From contig NZ_VINQ01000005.1 of assembly GCF_008369105.1 (NCBI RefSeq), positions 150,237-214,236 on the forward strand: a stretch of DNA of 64,000 bases, read 5' to 3'. The position numbers were made by a program, and so were the translations under genes. Below the pieces are notes generated by a model. It searched no databases and was not told where the DNA came from. It saw only the letters and a list, made by a program, of their open reading frames with translations. Below are positions 26,213-35,874 of the stretch, piece after piece. Each line of letters begins with the position of its first letter. The first letter of the stretch is position 1. The DNA is from Aquicoccus porphyridii. Its GTDB lineage: Bacteria; Pseudomonadota; Alphaproteobacteria; Rhodobacterales; Rhodobacteraceae.

Positions 26213-26527
26213 GTGCCCAGATATAGGCCCCATGGCATCCCCACGAAAGCGGCAAAACGCCGCCAGACCGACGAACCACAGATGCCGCTATCCGAGCTTG
26301 CGTAGCGAACGCACCAGGCATGGCCTGGGGTAAAAATGCCAGCACCACAGCTCGCCACCGGGTCGAACCTCGTCATACCCCCGGCGTCATGGGCGCAGCA
26401 GCCATCGCACGCATTGCCCTGCGACGCGCGAAAACGGGAACGGCCTTCGGCGATCCGAAGAGATAACCACTTGGCATTTCACGATAGTCTGTCATAGTTT
26501 TGACCCAACTGAGGTTGGTATCACGCA
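26213..26527. other. Intergenic region between copper genes and DUF4198 gene
   Basis: 315 bases without a credible gene. The last 60 bases are less GC-rich and hold a possible sigma70-type promoter for the downstream gene: TTGGCA at 26471-26476 and CATAGT at 26493-26498, 16 bases apart. Just before the start codon, CCAAC-TGAG-GTTGG (26504-26517) could form a short hairpin over the ribosome-binding region. Confidence 0.4.
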
Positions 26528-27352
26528 ATGGCATTTTTCTCTCGACTGTCACTGATCTTGGCGCTTGGCGTCGCATCGGCCGGGGCCAGCGCCCACGAGG
26601 TCTGGCTCGAACCGGAAAACTGGGTGGTGGCAGAACAGGAGCCTGTCACGGCCCGGTTGCGGAATGGTGAGTATTTCGAAGGTATCGAGTTGATCTGGAA
26701 CGACCGCTCAGTGGTTCGGGCGGAACGTTGGGACAATCTCGGGGTCCAGCCGATTACCGGGCGGCTGGGTGACCGTCCGGCCTTGGCGACAACGGCAGAG
26801 CGGGACGGTCTCTTGACGCTCCTCTACAAATCCTCGATCAACACGGTTGATTACACGGAATATGACAAGTTCGCGGAGTTTCTCGCAGAGAAGGGATACG
26901 AGGCCATACTGCAGCAACACGCTGCACGCAGACTGCCACAGGCGCCGATCCGCGAGGCCTATTCCAGGTATGCCAAGGCGCTGGTCGCCGTAGGGTCGGG
27001 CCAGGGGGCAGACGCGCCTCGCGGCCTGGAGATCGAACTCGTCGCGCTGAGCAATCCCTATACCACCGACCCCGACGCAGAGATGCGGTTTCAGGCCGTC
27101 TATCAGGGCAAGCCGCTGGCCGACAATCAAGTGACCATTTTTGCCAAGGCTCCGGACGGCACCGTCGAGACATCGTACCGGACCACGGACGACGCGGGCA
27201 CCGTGTCGATCGACACCGTGCCGGGGCACGCCTACCTGATCGATACAGTGCTGGTTCGCGAACCGAACCGCGCCGTTGTGGCGCGAACGCGCGGCGCTGT
27301 CTGGGAATCGCTCTGGGCGTCGCTGACGTTTCGTGTACCGCCCCGTCAATAA
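26528..27352 (+). CDS. DUF4198 domain protein, exported
   Basis: 274 residues. The signal peptide is residues 1-22 (ending AGASA), and the predicted mature protein begins with His23 (HEVWLEPENW). The DUF4198 pattern is an immunoglobulin-like first half and a C-terminal module with GKPLADNQVTIFAKAPDG and TTDDAGTVSID. In nickel/cobalt uptake loci proteins of this type (NikK) are periplasmic accessory factors, and the leading histidine is a plausible metal ligand. The gene ends 7 bases inside the 3' end of gspD on the other strand. Whether it serves the secretion system or the metal locus 15 kb away is open. Confidence 0.75.
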   Translation: MAFFSRLSLILALGVASAGASAHEVWLEPENWVVAEQEPVTARLRNGEYFEGIELIWNDRSVVRAERWDNLGVQPITGRLGDRPALATTAERDGLLTLLYKSSINTVDYTEYDKFAEFLAEKGYEAILQQHAARRLPQAPIREAYSRYAKALVAVGSGQGADAPRGLEIELVALSNPYTTDPDAEMRFQAVYQGKPLADNQVTIFAKAPDGTVETSYRTTDDAGTVSIDTVPGHAYLIDTVLVREPNRAVVARTRGAVWESLWASLTFRVPPRQ

Positions 27353-29259
27353 AGCCCGTTGATCTCCAACGGCAGCCGATCAACCTTGCGTTCCTTCAGC
27401 AAGTTGCGCGGAGGTTCGGCCGCATCGGCCTTGCGAACCCGCCGGAATTGACGCTCCGCCAACGCATTGGCCTTTTGCTGGCTGTCGATCACGGTCGGGC
27501 GCATGAACACGAACAGCGTGCGGCGGGTCTGGTCCTTGCTGCGCGACCGGAACAGCGCGCCGATGATGGGCGCATCGCCGAGACCCGGCACCTTCGCGTT
27601 GATCGAACGATTGTCGTCGGTGATCAGGCCGCCCAGCACAACTGTCCCGCCATCCTGGGCCTGCACCGTCGTTTCGATCACGCGGCGGTTGGTGACCAGA
27701 TCGGCGGCACCTTCGACATTTGCATTGACCAGGCTGGACACTTCCTGAACGATCTCCAGCCGCACGACCCCATTCGATGTCACACGCGGCAGCACCTGCA
27801 TGGTGATGCCGACATCGCGCCGTTCGATCGTGGTGAATGGCTCCACGGTATTCCCATCCGTCGCGAACGATCCGGTACGGAACGGCACATTCTGACCAAC
27901 GACGATGGTGGCCGGTTTGTTGTCGGTGGTGGTGATTGAGGGTGTGGACAGAAGATTGGCCTGGGTCGATTGCGCCAGGGCCTGGACCAGGATGCCGAAA
28001 TTGTCGGACGCCCCACCCAGGGTAAGGCCGCTGGCCAGGCCAGAAGCCTGACTGACGCCCAGGGCACTCAGCAGAGCACCGAGCGAATTACCGCCATTGC
28101 CAAAGGATGTCGCGCCGAACCCTCCGTTCGGCAGATTTTCACCCAGTCCCAGTTGGATACCCAACCGTTCGGCAACTTCGCCGGAGACTTCGACGATCGC
28201 GGCTTCGATCATGACCTGCCTGGGGCGCTGGTCCAGCGCGTTAATCAGGCTGGTGGCTTCCTGGATCTGACTCGGCGTACCGCGGATGACGATGGAATTG
28301 GTTTCCGTCGAGGCTTGCACCGAAACCTCGGGCGCGGGGTCCGCCGGGGCTTCCCCTTCGATGTCTTCGGCCACCGGATTGACGATATCGGTGCCCCCCT
28401 GCAGCGTGTTGGCGACGATTTCGGCCACAACCTCGGCATCGCCGAATTTCAACGAATAAATGTGGGTGCGTTTCCGAACCTGCGGGTTCGTGCGGGGTGC
28501 CACGTCCATTTGGCGTGCCAGCTCGCGAATCTCGCTGATATCGCGCTCACTGCCCCGCACCAGCAGAATGTTCGACCCTTCATCGACCGAGATCCGCGCA
28601 CCGCTTCCGGACGTGCCCAACACATCGGACATCGCCTGCGCCACGGCCTGCGCCTCGGCAAAAGCAAAGCGGATGATCTCGGTGCGCTGTTCCTCGGGCA
28701 GGTCGAAGGTACGGGCGATGTTGACGATCCGGTCCACGTTGGCCTGGCTGTCGGTGACGATGATCGCGTTCGGAGCCGTCAACGCCTCGATATAACCGGT
28801 ATCGGCCACCAGCGGACGCAGGACCCGCACGGCTTCGGTCGACGGCAGACGGTCAAGCGGGACGAGCTTGGTGATCACGTCCTGATCGCCGGCACGCCCG
28901 CCAAGCGATGCCGTGCCGCCCTTGGAAACCGATTGAGTCTCGGGCACGACCTCCCAGATCACTCCCGCCTCGACCGCCACGAAGCCTCGCACGCGCAGCA
29001 GGGATTGAAACAGGGACCAGACACCTGCCTGGGTCAGCGGCTTGGCGGAAACGACGGTGACATCACCGGACAGCGCGGGATCGATCACCAGGGTGCGCTC
29101 GGTGATTTCCGACACCTGTTCGGCCAGAACCGAGATTTCCGCGTTACGCAGGTTGAACACGAATTCGGCATCCGTGTCATCCAGCACGGTGCGTTGGGCC
29201 AGGAGCGGGCCAGGGACAAGCACGAAGAGCAACATCAGAAGGCCGACGGTTTTTGCCAT
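27346..29259 (-). CDS. gspD: Type II secretion system secretin GspD
   Basis: 637 residues from the ATG at 29259 (GGAGAA site). A Sec signal ends PLLAQ. N0, N1, N2 and N3 periplasmic domains follow: VSAKPLTQAGVWSLFQSLL in N0, NAIIVTDSQANVDRIVNIA in N1, and TSGSGARISVDEGSNILLVRG in N2. The secretin barrel follows, with QVMIEAAIVEVSGEVAERLG and VGQNVPFRTGSF. It forms the outer-membrane channel. No pilotin-binding S-domain is obvious at the C-terminus. It is the last gene of the minus-strand unit gspG-H-I-C-D. Confidence 0.95.
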   Translation of the reverse strand: MAKTVGLLMLLFVLVPGPLLAQRTVLDDTDAEFVFNLRNAEISVLAEQVSEITERTLVIDPALSGDVTVVSAKPLTQAGVWSLFQSLLRVRGFVAVEAGVIWEVVPETQSVSKGGTASLGGRAGDQDVITKLVPLDRLPSTEAVRVLRPLVADTGYIEALTAPNAIIVTDSQANVDRIVNIARTFDLPEEQRTEIIRFAFAEAQAVAQAMSDVLGTSGSGARISVDEGSNILLVRGSERDISEIRELARQMDVAPRTNPQVRKRTHIYSLKFGDAEVVAEIVANTLQGGTDIVNPVAEDIEGEAPADPAPEVSVQASTETNSIVIRGTPSQIQEATSLINALDQRPRQVMIEAAIVEVSGEVAERLGIQLGLGENLPNGGFGATSFGNGGNSLGALLSALGVSQASGLASGLTLGGASDNFGILVQALAQSTQANLLSTPSITTTDNKPATIVVGQNVPFRTGSFATDGNTVEPFTTIERRDVGITMQVLPRVTSNGVVRLEIVQEVSSLVNANVEGAADLVTNRRVIETTVQAQDGGTVVLGGLITDDNRSINAKVPGLGDAPIIGALFRSRSKDQTRRTLFVFMRPTVIDSQQKANALAERQFRRVRKADAAEPPRNLLKERKVDRLPLEINGLY

Positions 29260-29279
29260 GCAGTTCTCCATTATGATCG

Positions 29280-30164
29280 TCATCTGAGCGGGAAAGTCAG
29301 CAGCAATGCCTGACCGTCTCGTTCGACTTCCAGCCGCGCAATCCCCGATGCGGCAACTTGATCGTAAAGCTCTCTGTCACTGCTCAGGTCGCCCACAGGC
29401 TGACCATTCAATCGCGTTACCACATCACCGGGCCTCAGCCCAGCCAAAGTCACGCCGATATCGGGATCGTTCTTGATCCGATACCCATTCTCCACAAGTT
29501 CCACGCCCACGCTGTCCATCGCGGCCTGGGGATTGCGGGTAATTCTGTCGCGCCAGAGCTTGATATAGTCGTCGGTCGTTTCGGGCGGCGGCCCTTCGCG
29601 CAGATCAATCGACCCCGGACCGGAGACAATCGCCGCCGCCAATCTCGCAAACGGATCACTCGGTGCCTGTTCCGCGGGGGTGTCGAATTTCTCCGCGCTT
29701 TCCTGCCCGACAAGGATGCCACCGAAGCCGACGACCTGCAGCCGGTCCCCGGTCTGCAAGGTGATCGTATCGGTGTTGATCGCCACCAGCTCCGCCGCCT
29801 GCACCTCGTCACCGACCCGCAGGACCGACATTTTTCCACCCGCCAGAATATAGGCCCGCGATTGGCCCGGATCGGGATCGACCAGGACCCCGCGCAGTGC
29901 CAGATCAAGCTTTGTCATGTTTTCAGGGGCTTGCCTCGTCTGCGCCGCGGGCTCCACCTGCCCGAAGGGCGCCAGCGCGGTAATGACATCAAGATCCCGT
30001 TGCGGTGCCGTGCCTTCGGTGGCGGGCTGCCGGGCAACGGACATCGGCAGCACCTCGGTATGCCCGCCCATGTGCCACCACAACCGCACCCCGGCGAACA
30101 CCAGGCTTGCGATCAACAGGCCCGCCACCAGTGCGGTCAGTATCCACAGGCGCGCGGCGGTCAT
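29280..30164 (-). CDS. gspC: Type II secretion system protein GspC
   Basis: 294 residues with a single N-terminal membrane helix (residues 6-28, WILTALVAGLLIASLVF). The homology region follows (DLALRGVLVDPDPGQSRAYI), then a PDZ domain over about residues 205-294 (GVTLAGLRPGDVVTRLNGQP). GspC links the inner-membrane platform to GspD and takes part in substrate recognition. It overlaps gspI by 4 bases and precedes gspD by 20 bases. Confidence 0.93.
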   Translation of the reverse strand: MTAARLWILTALVAGLLIASLVFAGVRLWWHMGGHTEVLPMSVARQPATEGTAPQRDLDVITALAPFGQVEPAAQTRQAPENMTKLDLALRGVLVDPDPGQSRAYILAGGKMSVLRVGDEVQAAELVAINTDTITLQTGDRLQVVGFGGILVGQESAEKFDTPAEQAPSDPFARLAAAIVSGPGSIDLREGPPPETTDDYIKLWRDRITRNPQAAMDSVGVELVENGYRIKNDPDIGVTLAGLRPGDVVTRLNGQPVGDLSSDRELYDQVAASGIARLEVERDGQALLLTFPLR

Positions 30165-30538
30165 GGTGAAACCCCGCCAAGCGCAAGATATCCGGTCAGG
30201 GCCACAAGAGACGCATCGGGCCCGTCAGCCGCATCGGCAACATTGACCGTCACGGCGTGCAGGGACGATCCCGGCAGAGGGCGCGCGGTTTGTCTGACGG
30301 CCCAATCGACGCCCCATGCGCGAGTCCATTCGGCCCGGAGCGGAACACCGAGGGCCGTCGCAGCAAGGGCGTTTTCGGCGACCCAGCGCGCCACGATCCT
30401 GTCGGACAGCCCGCGCGTTGCTGCTGCATGCCGCTCGACCCCACCCAGCAGCGTGACTGCTCCCACCGCAAGAACCGCAAGCGCCACCAGCGTTTCGATC
30501 AGGGTAAACCCATTCTGTCCGGCATCGGGGCGGGTCAT
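30161..30538 (-). CDS. gspI: Type II secretion minor pseudopilin GspI
   Basis: 125 residues with the class III leader GQNG|FTLIETLVALAVLAVG, where Phe is +1 and Glu +5 of the mature protein. It continues with the GspI-like ENALAATALGVPL. Minor pseudopilins I, J and K form the tip of the pseudopilus. It overlaps gspH and gspC by 4 bases each. Confidence 0.9.
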   Translation of the reverse strand: MTRPDAGQNGFTLIETLVALAVLAVGAVTLLGGVERHAAATRGLSDRIVARWVAENALAATALGVPLRAEWTRAWGVDWAVRQTARPLPGSSLHAVTVNVADAADGPDASLVALTGYLALGGVSP

Positions 30539-31005
30539 GGCGCGACTCCCGCCGCCGCACCGTCGAAAAAAACCCTGCGACGCAGCGCACCCGCCTCGAG
30601 CCTCAAATGCGAGACACCCTCTTTGCCGGGCAGGAGGTCGGGCGATATCTGCACAACGCCCCGGCGCGCACCGTCACGATCGGACAAGACGATCCCGCGC
30701 TCGAGGTCATGCCGCTCGGACAGCGGCGCGCCCGTGGCCGAACGCCATGCGCCGTCCTGCCATTCCTGAAACGCGTATCCTCCACCCTGCCAGTCCAACA
30801 CGTAATGGCGTCCTTTCATCAGGCTTCGCTCGCTAGCGAGATTCAGCCGCGCAGCCAGCAACGCCGCCTCCTGATCAAGTGTGCGCGCAGGCGAGGCCGA
30901 AGGCAGTGCATAGCTCACGACACCGGCGCTGACGCCGATCAGGGTCAGGACCACGAGGATTTCGATCAGCGTGACTCCGGCATCGACCCTGCGCATCTCA
31001 GCCAT
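30535..31005 (-). CDS. gspH: Type II secretion minor pseudopilin GspH
   Basis: 156 residues from the ATG at 31005, which overlaps the gspG stop by 8 bases. Short leader MAEMRRVDAG, then VTLIEILVVLTLIGVSAG. The +1 residue is Val, not the usual Phe, and Glu is +5. Beta-strand-rich C-terminal part (HYVLDWQGGGYAFQEWQDGA) is typical of GspH. It lies between gspG and gspI. Confidence 0.88.
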   Translation of the reverse strand: MAEMRRVDAGVTLIEILVVLTLIGVSAGVVSYALPSASPARTLDQEAALLAARLNLASERSLMKGRHYVLDWQGGGYAFQEWQDGAWRSATGAPLSERHDLERGIVLSDRDGARRGVVQISPDLLPGKEGVSHLRLEAGALRRRVFFDGAAAGVAP

Positions 31006-31474
31006 CTGCCGCCTGCAGCGTCCCGAACTCGATGTCGGCATTCACGCCATCCCCGCCGGGCTGCCCGTCGGCGCCCAGGCTGATCAGGTCGAACCGACCG
31101 TCTTGCCCCGGTGAGCGATAGATATAATCCGAGCCCCAGGGATCTTTCGGCATCGCCGACAGATATCCGCCCGTGGCCCAGTTCACCGGCTCCGGCGCCA
31201 CTGTCGGGCGCTCGACCAGCGCCGCGAGGCCCTGCCCCGTGCTGGGGTAAGTGCGGTTGTCGAGGCGGTATAATTCCAGCGCGCCGGCGATAGCGCGAAG
31301 ATCGGTCTTCGCGACGGTTACCCGGGCCTCATCGGGGCGGCCGATGACGTTGGGCACGACCATGGCCGCGACAACGGCGATGATGACCAGAACGACCATC
31401 ATCTCGATCAGCGTCACGCCCGCCTGCCGGTCCCGCCTGCGGCGTTTTCCATAGCGCGTTTCATCGAACAGCAT
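30998..31474 (-). CDS. gspG: Type II secretion major pseudopilin GspG
   Basis: 158 residues. The start at 31474 is preceded by AAAGGAAAAAAG. Leader KRRRRDRQAG, then VTLIEMMVVLVIIAVVAAMV. Again +1 is Val rather than Phe. The C-terminal calcium-binding-type loop region, PSTGQGLAALVERPTVAPEP, MPKDPWGSDYIYRSPG and SLGADGQPGGDG, is the clear mark of GspG. It is the main pseudopilus subunit. It heads the minus-strand unit and is divergent from gspL, with only 74 bases between them. Confidence 0.95.
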   Translation of the reverse strand: MLFDETRYGKRRRRDRQAGVTLIEMMVVLVIIAVVAAMVVPNVIGRPDEARVTVAKTDLRAIAGALELYRLDNRTYPSTGQGLAALVERPTVAPEPVNWATGGYLSAMPKDPWGSDYIYRSPGQDGRFDLISLGADGQPGGDGVNADIEFGTLQAADG

Positions 31475-31548
31475 GAAACTTTTTTCCTTTCTGCACCGTG
31501 TAATGGCTATGGTTGGCACCACCTGACGTCGCCAAAGACAGAACAGCG

Positions 31549-32733
31549 ATGAGGAAACATATAGCACAGATTCACCCCTTGGAAAACAAAAAAACCGTTA
31601 TATCTCAGAACCTTGACGTGCCCCCGCCTGTGTCGGACGCGGCCCGTTCGGGTACGAGCGACCCACCGTTGAACGGATCGCCGGGGACGCCGCTCGAAAC
31701 TCTCGCCGACCTTTTGCCTGACGATGTGAAAACGGGCACAACCTTGATTCCCGCCGAACTGGTTGCCCTGCATGTCGTCGATCTTCCCGTTCGCACGACC
31801 CGGCAGCGGCGCGAAGCGCTGCCTTACGCGCTGGAGGAAGCCGTGGGGCGCCCCCTGGAACACACCCATTTCGCGCTTTGCGGCCCGGGCGAGGATGGCA
31901 GGGTGCTGGCCGCCGCCATGGACGAAGACACGCTGGCGGCCTATCTGGCCAGCGCGCCGGGCACGGCGCTGGTGCCGGAACAGATGGTTCTGCGTCGGCC
32001 GGATCGCACCATCGACGGAAAGGAAACATGGCGCGCATATCGCCGCGACGATCGCGTGCTGGTGCGCGTATCCGACGGCACCGGTTTCGCCGTGCGCAAC
32101 GACATGTTGCACGCATTGTGGCTTTCGGCCGAACGACCGGCGATAGAAAGCGTTGGCGCGCCGCTGGGAACGGATCTGGTCTGGAGTGACCATGCGGACA
32201 CCGATTTGCCACATCCCGGGGATCTGGCCGATGCCGATCTGCGCCAGGGCGCGTATCTCCCCGCGCGCGGGCTCAAACGGCCGCTCAAATGGCTCGCGGC
32301 CGCCGTTGCCGTCGCGGCCCTCGGGCATCTGGCGATCGCCGCCTTCGACCTGCGCGCACAGCGCGCGATCGCCGAGGATCTGCGCGCCGATGCCCGTGCG
32401 GCGCTTGCCACCCATCTGCCCGATGCGTCGATCGACGACGCGCCCGAGCTTATCCTGCGCCGATTGGCTGCGCGGAACCAGCCGCAGGTCGGCTCGACCT
32501 TCCTGCCGATACTCGAGCGGGTGGCGCAAGCATTGTCGCGCACGGGCGTTGCCGTGCAGTTTCGCCAACTGACCTGGAGCGATAATGCAATGCGCCTGAC
32601 CATCGAGGCGCCGGATCTGGACATGTTACAACGGGCCGAGGCCAGCCTGAGAGCGGCCAACCTGCAGGTTTCCAGCGGAACGACCACGGCCGATTCCGGT
32701 GCGGCACGGGCCGAATTGACGGTGCGGCCATGA
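31549..32733 (+). CDS. gspL: Type II secretion system protein GspL
   Basis: 394 residues if the ATG at 31549 is used; a TTG at 31513 is also in frame and there is no strong ribosome site for either. The cytoplasmic actin-like part includes VALHVVDLPVRTTRQRREAL and PYALEE. A single membrane helix lies near residues 246-267 (LKWLAAAVAVAALGHLAIAA). The periplasmic ferredoxin-like domain ends the protein (LEAPDLDMLQRAEASLRA-like tail). GspL ties the GspE ATPase to the membrane platform. It is the first gene of the plus-strand unit L-M-E-F. Confidence 0.85.
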   Translation: MRKHIAQIHPLENKKTVISQNLDVPPPVSDAARSGTSDPPLNGSPGTPLETLADLLPDDVKTGTTLIPAELVALHVVDLPVRTTRQRREALPYALEEAVGRPLEHTHFALCGPGEDGRVLAAAMDEDTLAAYLASAPGTALVPEQMVLRRPDRTIDGKETWRAYRRDDRVLVRVSDGTGFAVRNDMLHALWLSAERPAIESVGAPLGTDLVWSDHADTDLPHPGDLADADLRQGAYLPARGLKRPLKWLAAAVAVAALGHLAIAAFDLRAQRAIAEDLRADARAALATHLPDASIDDAPELILRRLAARNQPQVGSTFLPILERVAQALSRTGVAVQFRQLTWSDNAMRLTIEAPDLDMLQRAEASLRAANLQVSSGTTTADSGAARAELTVRP

Positions 32734-33188
32734 GTATTCTGGCACGACTCAACCCGCGCGAACGGGTCATTGTTCTGGGCGGGGGCGCATTTCTGATCGC
32801 GCTGGCGGCGTGGTTTTATGTCTGGCAGCCGCTGGCCAGCGAACGCGCCGAACAGGCCGAACGCATCGCGCGCTACCTTGCCGTGATCGAAATTACCCGA
32901 ATGGTGGACAACCGGGCGCCGACGGTCGAACCCGCGCCGGTCAACGACGCGCCCCTCACCCCCCGCATCACCCAAAGCGCCGAGGCCGCCGGCATTCCCC
33001 TGGCCAGGCTCGATCCCGATGGTTCGCGCCTGCGCATCACCGTGGCGTCGGCGGGGTTTGCGGAACTGACCAGGTGGATCGCCGCACTTGAATCGGTCGA
33101 GGGCGTGCGCGCGCTGTCGGTGGAAATGTCGCGCCTGACCCAGCCGGGTCAGGTGTCGATGCGCCTGACATTGGAGGACGCACAATGA
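32730..33188 (+). CDS. gspM: Type II secretion system protein GspM
   Basis: 152 residues with one N-terminal membrane helix (IVLGGGAFLIALAAWFYVW, about residues 12-30). A coiled segment follows (QPLASERAEQAERIARYLAV), then a small periplasmic alpha-beta domain (FAELTRWIAALESVEGVRAL). GspM is the partner of GspL. It overlaps gspL and gspE by 4 bases each. Confidence 0.88.
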   Translation: MSILARLNPRERVIVLGGGAFLIALAAWFYVWQPLASERAEQAERIARYLAVIEITRMVDNRAPTVEPAPVNDAPLTPRITQSAEAAGIPLARLDPDGSRLRITVASAGFAELTRWIAALESVEGVRALSVEMSRLTQPGQVSMRLTLEDAQ

Positions 33189-34669
33189 GCACAACAACCC
33201 TGAGCTATGGCTTTGCCAAGGCCCACGGCGTGCTTCTGGATCAGTCCGAGGGCATGCCGATGATCTGTCGCCACCTGCCCGGTACGCCCCTGTCATCCCT
33301 GATCGAGGCGCAGCGCATCGCCGGCCAGTTGGTCACCTTTGAACCGGTCGATCCCGAAACCTTCGACAAGGCATTGTCCGCCGTCTATCGCGACAGCGCC
33401 TCGGAGGCCGCGCAGATGGCCGATGCAGACAGCGACGATCTGAGCGCACTTGCCGAATCCGCGGCGTCGGTTGACGATCTGCTGGACCAGAAAGACGACG
33501 CTCCGGTCGTTCGCCTGATCAACGCGCTGCTTCTGGAGGCGGTGAAGGACGGCGCGTCCGATATCCATATCGAGGTCGAGGAAAAGCGCCTGGTCGTGCG
33601 GTTTCGCGTCGACGGTGTGCTGCGCGAAGTGCTCGAGCCCCGCCGCGCGCTGGCGCCGCAACTCTCCAGCCGTCTCAAGGTGATGGGCAAGCTGGACATC
33701 TCCGAAAAGAGATTGCCCCAGGATGGCCGAGTCAGCCTGCGGGTGGGCAGCTATGAGTTGGATGTGCGCATCTCCACCCTGCCCTCGCAATTCGGCGAAC
33801 GGGTTGTGTTGCGCCTGCTGGACCGTGGCCAGACCCAGCTTGGCATCGCGCATCTCGGCATGACCACGCGCGACAGCGATGCGTTTCGAACAATCATCAC
33901 CGCGCCGGAGGGGCTGGTTCTGGTCACGGGTCCGACGGGATCGGGCAAGACGACCTCGCTCTATGCGGCGCTGCACGCGCTCAACGACCGACAGCGCAAC
34001 ATCCTGACCGTGGAAGACCCGATCGAATATTCGATGGACGGGGTGGGACAGATTCAAGTCAACGCCAAGACCGAAATGACCTTCGCCCGGGGGCTGCGCG
34101 CCATCCTGCGTCAGGACCCCGACGTCATCATGGTTGGCGAGATCCGCGATGGCGAAACCGCGCGAATTGCGGTAGAAAGCGCCATGACCGGGCATCTCGT
34201 CCTGTCCACGCTGCACACCAACACGGCCATCGGTGCGGTCTCACGCCTTATCGACATGGGGGTGGAACGGTTCCTGCTGGCCCCGATGGTGCGCGGTCTC
34301 ATGGCTCAGCGGCTGGTGCGCAGACTGTGTACGGCCTGCCGGGTGCCAACCCGTTTGTCCGAGGCCGAGGCGACGCTTTTGTCCCGGACTCTCGATCCGG
34401 GCACCGAGATATTCGAGGCCAAAGGATGCGAGGACTGCGGCGGCACGGGCTATCGCGGGCGGCTGGCAATTTACGAGATCGTCGTGGCCACCCCGCAACT
34501 GCAATCCATGATCCACGAAGGCGCGTCCGAGGCCGCGATGACACAAGAGGCGCGCAAGACGTCGCCCGGCATCCCGCAAGACGGGGCCGACAAGATCCGC
34601 GACGGGCTGACAACGGTGCAGGAAGTCGCCCGCGCGGTGCGCGAAGACGCCACGGCCGGGGCGCGCTGA
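33185..34669 (+). CDS. gspE: Type II secretion system ATPase GspE
   Basis: 494 residues. N-terminal GspL-binding domain, then the RecA-like ATPase with Walker A GPTGSGKT at residues 249-256, Asp box ILTVEDPIEYSMDGVGQIQV, Walker B IMVGEIRDGETARIA, and His box HLVLSTLHTN. The zinc module of secretion ATPases is present as CTAC and CEDC (residues about 383-420). It powers pseudopilus assembly in the cytoplasm. It ends 2 bases before the gspF start. Confidence 0.96.
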   Translation: MSTTTLSYGFAKAHGVLLDQSEGMPMICRHLPGTPLSSLIEAQRIAGQLVTFEPVDPETFDKALSAVYRDSASEAAQMADADSDDLSALAESAASVDDLLDQKDDAPVVRLINALLLEAVKDGASDIHIEVEEKRLVVRFRVDGVLREVLEPRRALAPQLSSRLKVMGKLDISEKRLPQDGRVSLRVGSYELDVRISTLPSQFGERVVLRLLDRGQTQLGIAHLGMTTRDSDAFRTIITAPEGLVLVTGPTGSGKTTSLYAALHALNDRQRNILTVEDPIEYSMDGVGQIQVNAKTEMTFARGLRAILRQDPDVIMVGEIRDGETARIAVESAMTGHLVLSTLHTNTAIGAVSRLIDMGVERFLLAPMVRGLMAQRLVRRLCTACRVPTRLSEAEATLLSRTLDPGTEIFEAKGCEDCGGTGYRGRLAIYEIVVATPQLQSMIHEGASEAAMTQEARKTSPGIPQDGADKIRDGLTTVQEVARAVREDATAGAR

Positions 34670-34671
34670 CC

Positions 34672-35874
34672 GTGCCGGCCTTCATGTACCGTGCCGTCGA
34701 CCCGTCGGGCAAGAAATCAAAGGGCTTGCTGGACGCGGCGAACGAGGCGTCGGCCCGCTCCGACCTGCGCCGGCGCGGCCTGTTGCCGTTGTCGATCGAG
34801 CCGACGCGACACGCGGCGGGCAGCGCTTTTCGTCCGCACCGGATGAGCTTGAAAAAGCAGGTGCTCGTCACCCGGCAACTGGCCACCCTGGCCGGGGCGC
34901 AGGTGCGCATCGAGGACGCGATCAAGATCGTTGCGGACCAGATCAAGGGCCCGCGTGACGTTTCGCTGCTGCTGAACCTGCGCAGTGCCATCGTCGATGG
35001 CCGCAGTTTCGCCGAAGCACTTGAGGACGCGCCGGGCAGTTTCGATGAATATTACCGGGCCTCTGTTCGGGCCGGGGAAAGCGCCGGCAAGCTGAGCGAG
35101 GTGATGGAGCATCTGGCCAACCACATGGAGGACCGCGCGCGCAATCGGCAAAGCCTGCAACTGGCGCTGATCTATCCCGCTTTGCTGGCGCTGGTGTCGA
35201 TCGGGGTCATCGTGGCACTGCTGACGCTCGTGGTGCCCGATATCGTGCGTGTCTTCACGGCGCGCGGGGCCGAATTGCCAGCACTCACCCGCGGGTTGAT
35301 CGCGGTCTCGGACTGGATCGCGCGTTGGGGGTTGATTGCCGCGGGTGTGGGCGTGGCGGCGATCGTCGCTGGTCTGGCCCTGTTGCGGCAGCCCGCCATC
35401 CGGTTGGCCTGGGACCGTTGGCTGACCCGCGCGCCGGTCGTGCGCGGGCTGGTGCTGCGGGTAAATGCGGCGCAGTTCACCGGCACGTTGGCAACGCTGG
35501 TTCAATCCGGCGTTCCACTGGCCGAAGCCCTGGCTGCGGCGGCCCGGACAGTTCCAAACCGGTTCATGCGCGCGCGCATCGCTGAGGTGACGCAGAACGT
35601 GCAGGATGGCGCCAGCCTGTCGAAATCGATCCAGGCGACAGAGGTATTCCCCCCGATGCTGATCGCGATGATCGCCAGTGGCGAGGCCGGCGGGCGACTG
35701 GGCGACAGCCTGGAACGCGCCGCGAATGATCAGGCGGCAACGCTCAAGGCCACCGTCACGACCATCGTCGCGCTGGTCGAACCTGCGGTGCTGCTGGTGA
35801 TGGGCGGGATCGTGATGCTGTTGGTGATGTCGATCCTGATGCCGATCGTGGGGCTGAATGCGCTGGCCGGGTGA
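34672..35874 (+). CDS. gspF: Type II secretion system inner membrane protein GspF
   Basis: 400 residues from a GTG at 34672, which gives the canonical opening (V/M)PAFMYRAVDPSGKKSKG. No ATG fits as well. Two homologous cytoplasmic GspF domains flank membrane helices at about residues 163-187, 221-240 and 370-393. DEYYRASVRAGESAGKLSEV and FPPMLIAMIASGEAGGRLGD are the paired family motifs. It is the polytopic core of the inner-membrane platform. Its stop is followed directly by the 3' end of gspN on the other strand. Confidence 0.94.
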   Translation: MPAFMYRAVDPSGKKSKGLLDAANEASARSDLRRRGLLPLSIEPTRHAAGSAFRPHRMSLKKQVLVTRQLATLAGAQVRIEDAIKIVADQIKGPRDVSLLLNLRSAIVDGRSFAEALEDAPGSFDEYYRASVRAGESAGKLSEVMEHLANHMEDRARNRQSLQLALIYPALLALVSIGVIVALLTLVVPDIVRVFTARGAELPALTRGLIAVSDWIARWGLIAAGVGVAAIVAGLALLRQPAIRLAWDRWLTRAPVVRGLVLRVNAAQFTGTLATLVQSGVPLAEALAAAARTVPNRFMRARIAEVTQNVQDGASLSKSIQATEVFPPMLIAMIASGEAGGRLGDSLERAANDQAATLKATVTTIVALVEPAVLLVMGGIVMLLVMSILMPIVGLNALAG